A stretch of DNA of 25,778 nucleotides from DAOPXV01 sp035352535 (GTDB taxonomy: Bacteria > Muiribacteriota > UBA9980): contig CAZJFS010000049.1 of NCBI GenBank assembly GCA_964545075.1, positions 1-25,778 on the forward strand, written 5' to 3'. Under the pieces are notes generated by a model. That model ran no database searches. It was given only the letters and a program-made list of their open reading frames with translations, and was not told where the DNA came from. A program made the position numbers and the translations under genes. This document shows, piece by piece, positions 1-5,779 of this stretch (position 1 is the first letter of the stretch; every line of letters begins with the position of its first letter).

Positions 1-359
1 TTCATTTCACCGGCGTTTTTAAGGTTGGTCGTTCGCCCTGATGTTGCCTGAATATCATTTGTGTAGTGTGGATTTATGAATTTATTGGCAGATTTGAAAA
101 CGATTCCGTGATCTTCTTCTTTAAGCTTTTTTATATTTCCTCTTGCGTTCAGGACATATCCGTTTGAAAAATCGCCGTTTGAAATGAGTCGCCATTCATC
201 TCCGTGATAAAGTTCAGCGATGCCTTCATTTTTCATCATTTCAACGAGTTTAACGGCGCTTTTACCGGTTAATATCCGTCTTTCCTGATATAATATGCCG
301 GCCATTAAAAGCTCGTCGGCACTGAATTTTTCGAGAAATTTATAAACTTCTGCTTTCAT
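1..359 (-). CDS. Protein of unknown function, 3' end beyond the window
   Basis: An open reading frame runs from an ATG at 359 off the left edge, giving the first 119 residues (MKAEVYKFLEKFSADELL...). The start is supported by a GAGGTG ribosome site a few bases upstream. The visible part is charged and soluble, with no signal peptide or membrane segment and no motif I recognise. The N-terminal 45 residues look helical (AVKLVEMMKNEGIAEL), and the rest is a mixed segment rich in Asn and Lys. It lies 58 bp after the 65-aa gene at 418-615 and in the same direction, so it is probably the third gene of the operon that starts at 1544. Base composition is AT-rich like its two upstream neighbours. No function is assigned. 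Confidence 0.7.
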   Translation of the reverse strand, partial: MKAEVYKFLEKFSADELLMAGILYQERRILTGKSAVKLVEMMKNEGIAELYHGDEWRLISNGDFSNGYVLNARGNIKKLKEEDHGIVFKSANKFINPHYTNDIQATSGRTTNLKNAGEM

Positions 360-417
360 ATCACACCTCGTTTTGCTTATCTAATGTTAACGTTATCGAA
401 GTTGTGTTATTCTTACT

Positions 418-615
418 CTATTTTTTCCACCAGGATTTAAAAGACGGACTCTCCGTTGAAGAACCTCCATCGTACTTTACCACATCATTTCCATTCTGAC
501 TTAAATCGATAAGATGTTTGTTCGGGTTTGAATTTGTATTCAACTGGCTGTTATCAAAATAAGTAAACGGCTTGCCATTTTCATCGAAACCGGTTTTCAT
601 ATTCCAATCAGACAT
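418..615 (-). CDS. Small hydrophilic protein of unknown function (65 aa)
   Basis: I start this gene at the ATG at 615 (MSDWNMKTGF...). A longer reading from a GTG at 624 would start inside the ribosome site AGGTGA, which sits 5 bases before the 615 ATG. The product is 65 residues, rich in Asn, Ser and Asp, with aromatic residues at both ends (SDWNM... and ...FKSWWKK). It has no membrane segment, signal peptide or Cys pair, and the central part looks disordered. It lies between the 256-aa gene (774-1544) and the partial gene at 1-359, all on the minus strand. The 158-bp gap upstream leaves room for its own promoter, but I found no convincing one. The family is not recognised. Confidence 0.6.
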   Translation of the reverse strand: MSDWNMKTGFDENGKPFTYFDNSQLNTNSNPNKHLIDLSQNGNDVVKYDGGSSTESPSFKSWWKK

Positions 616-773
616 ATAAATCACCTCTCCAATTATTTACGCGTTAATTAAACACAAAACAACAAATCACTTCCGTAATTATTGCCGATGGTTTGAGTCG
701 CTTACAGTAATTGAGGTTTCAATAAAAATATTCAGTTTTATCGTATAAGTTTCCGGACGGGTAAAACGGGACT

Positions 774-1544
774 TTATCTTTCGAGCCAGTGCATGAGCAT
801 TTTTTTAACGCCTGCTATGATTCTTTTTTTCTCGGCCGAACTACGTCCGATGTCCTGTGTTTCAATAAGAAGTTGAAGTGTTTTTAAAGCGGTTTCGTCG
901 CTGATATCGGAAATTTTATCGTCACCCTGATCATCCAGCGATCCTTGGCACGGTTCATCTTTATCGCAGGTATCAGGTTCACTATTTTTAACATTGTCTG
1001 AAATTTCTCTGTTCTTGGTTTCGTTAAAGCTGTCACTTTCAATTTCCGTGTCACGACCAGACGATCTTTTGCTTTTATAATAATTTTCATCACGCTGGAT
1101 TTTAACTTTATCGCTGGCAGCTTTAGCGGTCTCTTTTTCATATTCCTTAATTATTTCATCTATTCCGGTTTGTTGCGAAAGCGCCGCTAACTCCGTTTCG
1201 ATCTCTTCGTGCCCTGATATTTCTTTGAACATGACGGATGCGAATAATTTTGATTCCTCTTTTGAATATTTATCCCAAGCTTTATCGCGGTATAAAATGC
1301 TTGAAAATTTTCCGATCTCAAGCGGCGTTATATCGGCTCCGGGTTCAACGATCTCTTTTACCAAAAGGAGGGTGATCCTGTTTTCGGATATTTCAATTAC
1401 AAAAACCCGTTTGTTCCATTTCGAGAATTTTTCATTGAAACGCTCCTGAGCATGGGTAATATCACTTTCTTTAGTCCTGAAATCAAGGCTTTCACCTTTT
1501 TTTGACGGATTTTTAAGCGTGAGCATCACTTTGAAAAATCTCAT
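774..1544 (-). CDS. Protein of unknown function (256 aa), accessory-element type
   Basis: The ATG at 1544 has a strong AAAGGAG ribosome site 8 bases upstream and a perfect sigma70 promoter at 1597-1625. Residues 1-75 look folded and beta-rich (MRFFKVMLTL..., RVFVIEISENRITLLLVKEI). Residues 75-145 are helical, and about 145-215 are a charged, low-complexity linker full of Asp, Glu, Ser and Lys. The last 35 residues form a basic helix ending in MLMHWLER. There is no signal peptide or membrane segment. This layout (folded N-terminus, acidic linker, short C-terminal helix) could suit an adaptor or a partner of an ATPase, but that is a guess. It is the first gene of a three-gene AT-rich operon next to a broken tRNA and an integrase remnant, so it may be mobile-element cargo. 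Confidence 0.7.
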   Translation of the reverse strand: MRFFKVMLTLKNPSKKGESLDFRTKESDITHAQERFNEKFSKWNKRVFVIEISENRITLLLVKEIVEPGADITPLEIGKFSSILYRDKAWDKYSKEESKLFASVMFKEISGHEEIETELAALSQQTGIDEIIKEYEKETAKAASDKVKIQRDENYYKSKRSSGRDTEIESDSFNETKNREISDNVKNSEPDTCDKDEPCQGSLDDQGDDKISDISDETALKTLQLLIETQDIGRSSAEKKRIIAGVKKMLMHWLER

Positions 1545-1596
1545 ATTCCGACTCCTTTTGTAACTTCTATCGATGTTTTACCCATCCTTCAATCTT

Positions 1597-1625
1597 ATTA
1601 TAGCATTACAATAAAAAAATGTCAA
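1597..1625 (-). promoter_or_regulatory. Sigma70 promoter for the 1544 operon
   Basis: Read on the minus strand, TTGACA (1625-1620), a 17-bp spacer and TATAAT (1602-1597) match the consensus exactly. Transcription would start near 1590, giving a leader of about 45 nt before the ATG at 1544. Confidence 0.85.
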
Positions 1626-1646
1626 GAACTATTTTAAATGGAAAAA

Positions 1647-1663
1647 TACCATAAAAAATGGTA
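1647..1663. promoter_or_regulatory. Palindrome upstream of the operon promoter (possible operator)
   Basis: TACCAT and ATGGTA form a perfect 6-bp inverted repeat around AAAAA. A further ATGG half-site lies at 1638-1641. The palindrome begins about 22 bp upstream of the -35 box of the promoter at 1597-1625, a position that would suit an activator or an upstream repressor site. The surroundings are very AT-rich, so chance is possible. Confidence 0.35.
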
Positions 1664-2128
1664 AAATTTATTTCAAAAACACTAATAAATTAAACTGTTT
1701 ATATGATATGATGTTTAAAATATTTTGATAATTTTTAAAAAATATTTTAAACAGAAGCCGGTTAAAACAAACTTTGTGTTCGCCACGCCTCTTTTGAAAA
1801 GTCAGCCGATAATTTACTTTGAAGGTCATGTATAAGGGGGCACAATACATATTAACACCTGATTATTCGTCACCATTCAATACAACCCGATTGGACCCGA
1901 TCACTAAATGAGGTATAAAAATTGAGTGAGAGAAAATATACCTGGAAAACTTCGGCAGACTTATATACTAAACCGACACATGAATATTTTAGAAGACGCT
2001 GTTCGAATATCGTTACCTGGATACGATGACTATTATAACGTTACCCGGCATACTTTATAAGACGTTAGTAGAAATCGTCTGACAAAATAAGATGACGGAA
2101 ACCAACTTCATCACTTCCCATAAAATCG
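1664..2128. other. Gene-free AT-rich stretch
   Basis: No coding frame here has both a ribosome site and a plausible product. The longest minus-strand frame (1668-1850) is AT-rich noise. A clear terminator hairpin ends the stretch at 2129-2157 on the plus strand although no gene precedes it, so an unrecognised plus-strand RNA or a decayed gene is possible. I saw none of the hallmark sequences of SRP RNA, RNase P RNA or tmRNA. Confidence 0.5.
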
Positions 2129-2168
2129 AAAACCCGCTCCACTAGGGACCGGGTTTTTATTTTTTTAC
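2129..2168 (+). terminator. Rho-independent terminator without an obvious upstream gene
   Basis: AAAACCCG (2129-2136) pairs with CGGGTTTT (2150-2157). Inside, TCC pairs with GGA around a short loop. A T-rich run follows on the plus strand. On the minus strand the flanking T tract is weaker, but the hairpin could still end transcripts entering from the truncated tRNA promoter at 2349-2377, giving an RNA of about 215 nt. Confidence 0.7.
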
Positions 2169-2300
2169 GTTTACTTTTTCTGTTTTTTGTGTATAATGGT
2201 ATCGCTGGCGCATAACGTATATCGTTTACTTCATGAGCGCTTAAACACTTGTTCGTGACCCAAAATTGTTATTGTCAATGGTTTTATACTGCTAGGACCC

Positions 2301-2338
2301 CTTAAGAAGCCGCTACTCTACCACTGAGTTATTCCCGC
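2301..2338 (-). pseudogene. 5' half of tRNA-Lys(CUU), broken after the anticodon loop
   Basis: On the minus strand from 2338 the sequence gives a 7-base acceptor strand GCGGGAA, the TA spacer, a D arm (ACTC/GAGT closing a loop with GTGGTA), an anticodon 5' strand GCGGC and a seven-base loop TTCTTAA. The loop has U33, anticodon CUU and A37. The next bases are GGGGTCC instead of the expected GCCGC. No T arm, no TTCGA-type loop and no complement to the acceptor follow within the next 150 bases. The gene is therefore cut one base past the anticodon loop, a common crossover point for tyrosine integrases. It keeps a perfect promoter (2349-2377). The tRNA cannot be functional unless the 3' half is supplied some other way. 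Confidence 0.75.
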
Positions 2339-2348
2339 GTATATGCTG

Positions 2349-2377
2349 ATAATAACATATCTGACGCTTGTTGTCAA
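2349..2377 (-). promoter_or_regulatory. Intact promoter of the truncated tRNA-Lys gene
   Basis: On the minus strand TTGACA (2377-2372), 17 bp, then TATTAT (2354-2349). The -10 box ends 10 bases before the first tRNA base at 2338, the spacing expected for a tRNA gene with a few bases of 5' leader. It still points through the tRNA remnant into the region at 2300-2130. Confidence 0.8.
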
Positions 2378-2461
2378 GAAATTTCAGAGGTAAAGTTCGA
2401 TTACTAAAGTATACTTTTTATTACTTTTTTATACACGATTTTACTGGGGTTTACGGGGTGC

Positions 2462-2551
2462 CGGTTACTCTACGGTTACTGACAAAATCGATGAAAACTA
2501 CCGAAAAATCGTCAGGGTAACTCCATGAGGGTCCAAAAGTGACCAGGGTAA
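2462..2551. repeat. Short direct and inverted repeats beside the integrase remnant
   Basis: CGGTTACT occurs twice in direct orientation (2462-2469 and 2473-2480). CAGGGTAA occurs twice (2513-2520 and 2544-2551) and is a near inverse of the first pair. A 12-bp perfect palindrome, AAAGTATACTTT, lies at 2406-2417. Between a broken tRNA and an integrase, such repeats could be arm-type integrase or excisionase sites. That is inference from position only. Confidence 0.35.
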
Positions 2552-2621
2552 TTTTTAAGTCAACCTAAAAAAGTAGACGAATTGAAGTTCGCTCGTATAA
2601 ATCCATTAGGAGTGTGATTAT

Positions 2622-3181
2622 ATGAGCATATTTTACCCTTACCCCAGTTGTAAGTCGGTCTTCAGAATTAAAAAAAAAATGCAAATAGGGAGCGCAGCCG
2701 GTTCAATGCTCACCTTAAGAACAGCGAACTGGCTAAGATAAAAATCAACGAGATTACCGCCGGGCAGATACATACGTTCATCACCGACATAACAAAAACT
2801 TTTAGAGTCCACGACCTTCGGCATCAGTTCGCCAGTGAGCTTGCCAGAAAGAACGTTCCCCTCGACGTCGTCCAGCAGCTCTTGGGACGTAAATCGCTGA
2901 AGATGACCGAACGATATTCACACTATGCGCCGGAGAATTTCAACGACGCATTCCAAAAAATCGACAGTATTTATGGAAACAGCTCCGGCCAGCATAATAC
3001 AACCGTTGCTGCTCAAACCGAGCCGAATAACTCAGACCGGATACCTGAAACTGAAAAAATTCAACCGGCAACGCAGAAGAAAACGGCCAAAAAATTGAAC
3101 AGTAAGCTTGAAACCGAAAATGAACAGCCGAAGACCGATAATGTGATTAAGTTCGATTTCGTGAACAGGAAGCTGGCGTGA
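2622..3181 (+). pseudogene. Tyrosine recombinase (phage-type integrase) remnant
   Basis: The likely original start is the ATG at 2622, with AGGAG at 2608-2612. That frame stops at 2739. The recombinase sequence continues in another frame that is open from 2672 to the stop at 3179-3181, so a one-base slip in the A10 tract at 2670-2679 separates them. The second frame shows a core-binding-type segment (INEITAGQIHTFI), then the catalytic box HDLRHQFAS and LGRKSLKMTERYSHY, which carries the nucleophile Tyr. The segment with the first catalytic Arg (normally about 100 residues upstream of HDLRH) is absent: core-binding sequence joins straight to KTFRVHDLRH, an internal deletion. About 80 extra C-terminal residues, rich in Gln, Lys and Thr, follow the catalytic Tyr. 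At about 185 codons against the usual 300-400 it cannot be active. Confidence 0.8.
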
Positions 3182-3206
3182 GGATATAAAGGCTAAGCGG
3201 ATATAA

Positions 3207-3254
3207 GGGAACAAGTTAAGGAACAAGTTAGGGGATAAGTTAGGGAATAAGTCA
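3207..3254. repeat. Four imperfect 12-bp tandem repeats
   Basis: Units at 3207-3218, 3219-3230, 3231-3242 and 3243-3254 follow the pattern GGGAACAAGTTA with one to three changes each. They begin 25 bp after the integrase remnant stops. No gene overlaps them. Confidence 0.75.
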
Positions 3255-3313
3255 TAAAGCCCTTGACTATTGACGACAATCAAAAATATAAGACCACTTC
3301 GCCGTGAGAATTA

Positions 3314-3354
3314 AAAAAGGGCCTTCCTTCCGTGTTTTGAGGATGGCCCTTTTT
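3314..3354. terminator. Bidirectional terminator hairpin
   Basis: AAAAAGGGCC (3314-3323) pairs exactly with GGCCCTTTTT (3345-3354), and TCC/GGA can extend the stem inward. A-rich and T-rich flanks on the two sides suit termination on both strands. On the plus strand it lies 133 bp after the integrase remnant. Confidence 0.75.
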
Positions 3355-3465
3355 CCTTATAATTAGAACTTTCTCTTTAACGTCAAAATTGCACGATAAC
3401 ATCAAAGATGTTAAATAACATACCACGGCAAACACTAAGTAAACATTTATTTTTTGGGGCTTCAA

Positions 3466-3509
3466 TTCCCCTTGCGTTCCCCTTAAACTCCTCTTAAATT
3501 CCCCTTAAA
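3466..3509. repeat. Four 11-bp tandem repeats
   Basis: Units at 3466-3476, 3477-3487, 3488-3498 and 3499-3509 follow TTCCCCTTAAA (the first ends TTGCG, the third begins CTCCTC). Their reverse complement, TTTAAGGGGAA, resembles the TTAGGGGATAA sequence inside the array at 3207-3254, so the two arrays look like degenerate inverted relatives flanking the hairpin at 3314-3354. Confidence 0.7.
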
Positions 3510-3556
3510 AACTTTTAGGCTTGTATGAGCTGGTATCTGACTTTAAAAATAAAATA

Positions 3557-3578
3557 CCCGGCCTTTATTCGGGCCGGG
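3557..3578 (-). terminator. Terminator after the zinc-ribbon gene
   Basis: CCCGGCC (3557-3563) pairs with GGCCGGG (3572-3578) around an 8-base loop. On the minus strand it is followed by ATTTTATTTTTA. It lies 5 bases beyond the stop of the gene at 3583-3876. Confidence 0.8.
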
Positions 3579-3582
3579 CTAT

Positions 3583-3876
3583 CTATAGATTTTTGATTTT
3601 ATTTTTAGTTCCGCAAATCGGGCATTTATAAATATTTTTTCCGGTCTTTATAAACCTTAACCCACTGTCGCTCCTATCTTCTGAGTCACGATGATAAGAA
3701 ATAAGGCGTCCATCAAACGATACATCTTCCGAAAGGTCGCACCCAGAGCATTTTACAAGCTCACGTTCATCCATAAACAAACCAAGTTTAGCCGCTTTTT
3801 TTTGAAGTGCGGCTATCTGTTTAGCCAGAGGAAGAATATTTGAAAGCAGTTCGTTATATTTTTCTTTTTTATTCAT
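3583..3876 (-). CDS. Small zinc-ribbon protein of unknown function (97 aa)
   Basis: The product has a lysine-rich helical N-terminus (residues 1-35, MNKKEKYNELLSNILPLAKQ) and two Cys pairs, CSGC near residues 43-46 and CPIC near residues 86-89. These form a plausible four-Cys zinc site spanning some 45 residues. There is no membrane segment. The ATG at 3876 lacks a strong ribosome site and begins 13 bases after the original stop of the RecG-like gene (3890-3892), so it was probably translated as the second gene of that pair. That upstream gene is now broken, so its expression may depend on read-through from the promoter at 5436-5464. A strong terminator follows at 3557-3578. The family is not recognised; nucleic-acid binding is possible for such zinc ribbons but not shown. 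Confidence 0.65.
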   Translation of the reverse strand: MNKKEKYNELLSNILPLAKQIAALQKKAAKLGLFMDERELVKCSGCDLSEDVSFDGRLISYHRDSEDRSDSGLRFIKTGKNIYKCPICGTKNKIKNL

Positions 3877-3889
3877 AGTTTTATGCTAA

Positions 3890-4522
3890 TTAACGCTTAT
3901 CTGTCGTCATGTATTTTTGTTTTGAACTATTAGGCCTATCGGGAATAGTCAGTTCAAGTAATCCGCCGCTTATTAAAGGGGCGATGAATTTGTTCCTGAA
4001 CTTAGTCCTGTCTTTAAGCTCAAATAAAGCCATAATTTCAAGAATAGACCTGGGTGTATTACAATATTTCAGAATTTTAAGCGATTCCGAACTTAGTGCT
4101 GACTTGGTGCCGACTTAACCCTGCTTGCCTTTTTCACTAACGGAAATGTCATCTTGAAACTATAGTTGGCAATGCTATTATCGATGACCGGCGGCTTATA
4201 GTTCAGTTGTTTCCAGGCGTTAAATATTTTAGGCATTCCGCTTCCGGCAGTCTCCGCAAAACCTACCATTCTGAATAATTTCGCTATGAGCGGATTTCTC
4301 GGAGCCGTGGCCTCATTATCGATAATTTCTTCAACCGTTTTAGGGGCTGCTCCGGCATTATAGGTTTCAATTCTATCGTTGAAAATCCTCATTCGTGCCT
4401 GAGTGTTGTCGAAGTAGTCGCGATGAATAAGAACATTGACCAGCGCTTCACAAAGAGCTATAACAATCGGCACATTTTCAGTTCGCGTAATATGGACTGG
4501 GGCCTTTTGAATACGGCGCGAT
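3890..4522 (-). pseudogene. RecG-like transcriptional-regulator-type protein (HATPase_c_4 / winged helix), broken
   Basis: The minus-strand frame open from 4522 to 4093 encodes the C-terminal part of the AlbA_2/HATPase_c_4 family (COG2865, often misnamed RecG helicase). It includes EALVNVLIHRDYFD, the conserved Asn and HRDY box, and the later motif GFAETAGSGMPKIF. The whole N-terminal AlbA_2 DNA-binding domain is missing, and a TGA at 4525-4527 closes the frame upstream. Near 4095-4116 the frame is lost: the first reading ends KSAPSQH and stop. The winged-helix tail (SALSSESLKILKY ... KQKYMTTDKR) continues in another frame to a stop at 3890-3892. An 11-bp imperfect direct repeat, AAGTCGGCACC then AAGTCAGCACT, lies exactly at the break; removing one copy restores a single frame. 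Only a GTG at 4473 without a ribosome site could start the fragment, so I call it dead. Confidence 0.8.
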
Positions 4523-4524
4523 CT

Positions 4525-5364
4525 TCACTTTCTTTTATCTTTGTCCTGCGGACCCTCTCCGGCCATGGCAAGCATCATTTTGCATAATTCATTCAATTTT
4601 TCAATTCTGACGTGCCAGAAATCGCTCCGAGCGAACAGCAGATATTCGTTCCCGTCGCGCCACACGCCCTGGCAACGATCGCCTTCTATCTGCAATAATG
4701 GTTTCCCAAGTTTATTATAAAAAGTTTCAAACAGCTTTTCCGGATCGGCCGAACCGGAAATTCCGCCATGCATGATTAAAATTTCGCGCTTATAAACATA
4801 GCATTCGATCACGGCATCAAGGCCCCCGACCTTAATTTCAGAACCGTCGGCATTTTTGATCTCGTATATCGAAAGCACCCGGAATTTTTCGCTTCGCGCA
4901 GCTTTGGCATCCTCGTCGATAGGCGAGGGCGTCCCGAGAAAAGCGAGGGGATCATAACCCGGCTTCGTTAATATTATAAAAGCGTGGCGCATCGAAGTAT
5001 ATATCATAGAATGAATATTGTTCGGACACCGGATACCGGACCCAAGGCTTACATCGGTCCCGGAGATACCGCCGCTTCCAAGGCATTCGTCAATATCTTT
5101 TCCGGCCCTCAGCCGCTTGAAAAGATCCTGGCTTCCACTATCAATTCCGGACGTCGGCCGCGCATACGTAGCTTTTTCATTTTTCACGATTTTTCCGGCG
5201 GATAAAAAAACACGCGCGAATAAAAACGCCGCCAGCAAAAAAATTACCGAAAGCAGCGCCTTCTTCTTAAGCATTTCGTCAAATGTAAGCTTCGCTATAT
5301 CCAGCACGGTGTCGAAAAATATTTTTATCGTGCCTAACGCTATGTCGTACAATAATTTTATCAT
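4525..5364 (-). CDS. Single-TM protein of unknown function (279 aa)
   Basis: I place the start at the ATG at 5364 (MIKLLYDIALGT...), with AGGAG 9 bases upstream. A longer frame to 5433 is excluded because a consensus promoter at 5436-5464 puts the transcript start near 5429, downstream of that codon. An amphipathic N-terminal segment (residues 1-33) is followed by KKK and one membrane helix at about 34-55 (ALLSVIFLLAAFLFARVFL). A flexible Gly/Ser-rich stretch leads to a mostly outer or cytoplasmic domain (about 120-265) with strands such as FRVLSIYEI and AVIECYVYKREILIM. The tail is charged (GPQDKDKRK). Two Cys lie near CLGSGG and RCPNN. No family is recognised. It has its own promoter and stands between the decayed element and the hydG region. 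Confidence 0.75.
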   Translation of the reverse strand: MIKLLYDIALGTIKIFFDTVLDIAKLTFDEMLKKKALLSVIFLLAAFLFARVFLSAGKIVKNEKATYARPTSGIDSGSQDLFKRLRAGKDIDECLGSGGISGTDVSLGSGIRCPNNIHSMIYTSMRHAFIILTKPGYDPLAFLGTPSPIDEDAKAARSEKFRVLSIYEIKNADGSEIKVGGLDAVIECYVYKREILIMHGGISGSADPEKLFETFYNKLGKPLLQIEGDRCQGVWRDGNEYLLFARSDFWHVRIEKLNELCKMMLAMAGEGPQDKDKRK

Positions 5365-5435
5365 TTGCCAAAACTCCTGACCTTGCAATGGCAATTCCCT
5401 AAATTTTTGCCGCGCCGGCGGAAACTTCATCATTA

Positions 5436-5464
5436 AGTATATAAATTTACCGGGCGGTTGTCAA
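5436..5464 (-). promoter_or_regulatory. Sigma70 promoter for the 5364 gene
   Basis: Minus-strand TTGACA (5464-5459), 17 bp, TATACT (5441-5436). The predicted transcript start near 5429 leaves a leader of about 65 nt and settles the start of the gene at 5364. It is back to back with the plus-strand promoter at 5513-5541. Confidence 0.8.
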
Positions 5465-5512
5465 TTATTTAAGATTACGCCCGCGAATATTATTAAGCCG
5501 CTAAATAAGCAT

Positions 5513-5541
5513 TTGATTTTTATTTGAAATCATGATATAAT
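5513..5541 (+). promoter_or_regulatory. Sigma70 promoter for the TM1266-hydG operon
   Basis: TTGATT (5513-5518), 17 bp, TATAAT (5536-5541). The transcript should begin near 5548, about 230 nt before the first start codon at 5780, leaving a long structured leader. Confidence 0.8.
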
Positions 5542-5547
5542 AAGTCA

Positions 5548-5762
5548 AGTATATATAAAATTCCCGAAATTGAGTTGGTTTCATTCTCTTTTGGGGCGGG
5601 CATTTAAAAGATCATAAAAAGTTATCGTACTGATTGCGAGGGTTCGTCCCGGGCAAGAAGGCGAGAGAATAGATGTAATAACGCTGGAGCTTATAAGTTA
5701 TTATGCTCCGCGTTAAGTAATTACTTTCTATCCCTGCGCCTTAAATGGTACAGGGATTTTTT
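5548..5762 (+). ncRNA. Structured leader RNA, candidate riboswitch or attenuator, unclassified
   Basis: Between the promoter and the terminator lie about 215 nt with no convincing reading frame. Pairings visible by eye: ATTCTCT (5583-5589) with AGAGAAT (5664-5670) closes a domain that contains a GGG-TTCGT-CCC hairpin near 5640-5650. A long second hairpin pairs ATAGA, GTAAT, AACGC and GGAGC (from about 5669 to 5690) with GCTCC, GCGTT, ATTAC and TCTAT (from about 5705 to 5731). The 3' edge of that hairpin overlaps the first bases of the terminator stem (ATCCCTG at 5730), so the two may compete, the usual logic of a riboswitch. I looked for hallmark sequences of TPP, SAM-I, FMN, cobalamin, lysine, T-box, ZTP and c-di-GMP RNAs and found none. 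The ligand or signal is unknown. Confidence 0.6.
5730..5762 (+). terminator. Intrinsic terminator in the hydG operon leader
   Basis: ATCCCTG (5730-5736) pairs with CAGGGAT (5751-5757), followed by six T (5757-5762). It lies only 18 bases before the start codon at 5780 and downstream of a good promoter, so it should act as a conditional (attenuator) terminator. The ribosome site GGGAGAGG lies just beyond it. Confidence 0.8.
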
Positions 5763-5779
5763 CATCGGGAGAGGATTTT

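Noticed and set aside
1668..1850. 60-codon minus-strand frame in the AT-rich gap
   Set aside because: No ribosome site, biased to Phe/Leu/Asn/Lys as expected from AT-rich noise, and no family resemblance.
1860..2338. A group I intron interrupting the tRNA at the anticodon loop
   Set aside because: No conserved core sequence of group I introns was seen and no 3' exon follows within the region searched.
2297..2721. CCTTAAGAA occurs at the tRNA break (about 2300-2308) and again at 2713-2721 in the integrase remnant, a possible attachment-core duplication
   Set aside because: Only nine bases match and the second copy lies inside coding sequence; too short to call an att repeat.
3280..3465. 61-codon minus-strand frame across the terminator hairpin
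   Set aside because: It runs through a perfect terminator stem and has no ribosome site.
5365..5433. Longer N-terminus for the 279-aa membrane protein
   Set aside because: The promoter at 5436-5464 predicts a transcript start downstream of that ATG, and the ATG at 5364 has AGGAG.
5548..5762. Assigning the leader to a known class (TPP, SAM-I, T-box, cobalamin, c-di-GMP)
   Set aside because: None of their conserved core sequences is present; TGGTAC near 5746 lacks the rest of the T-box.
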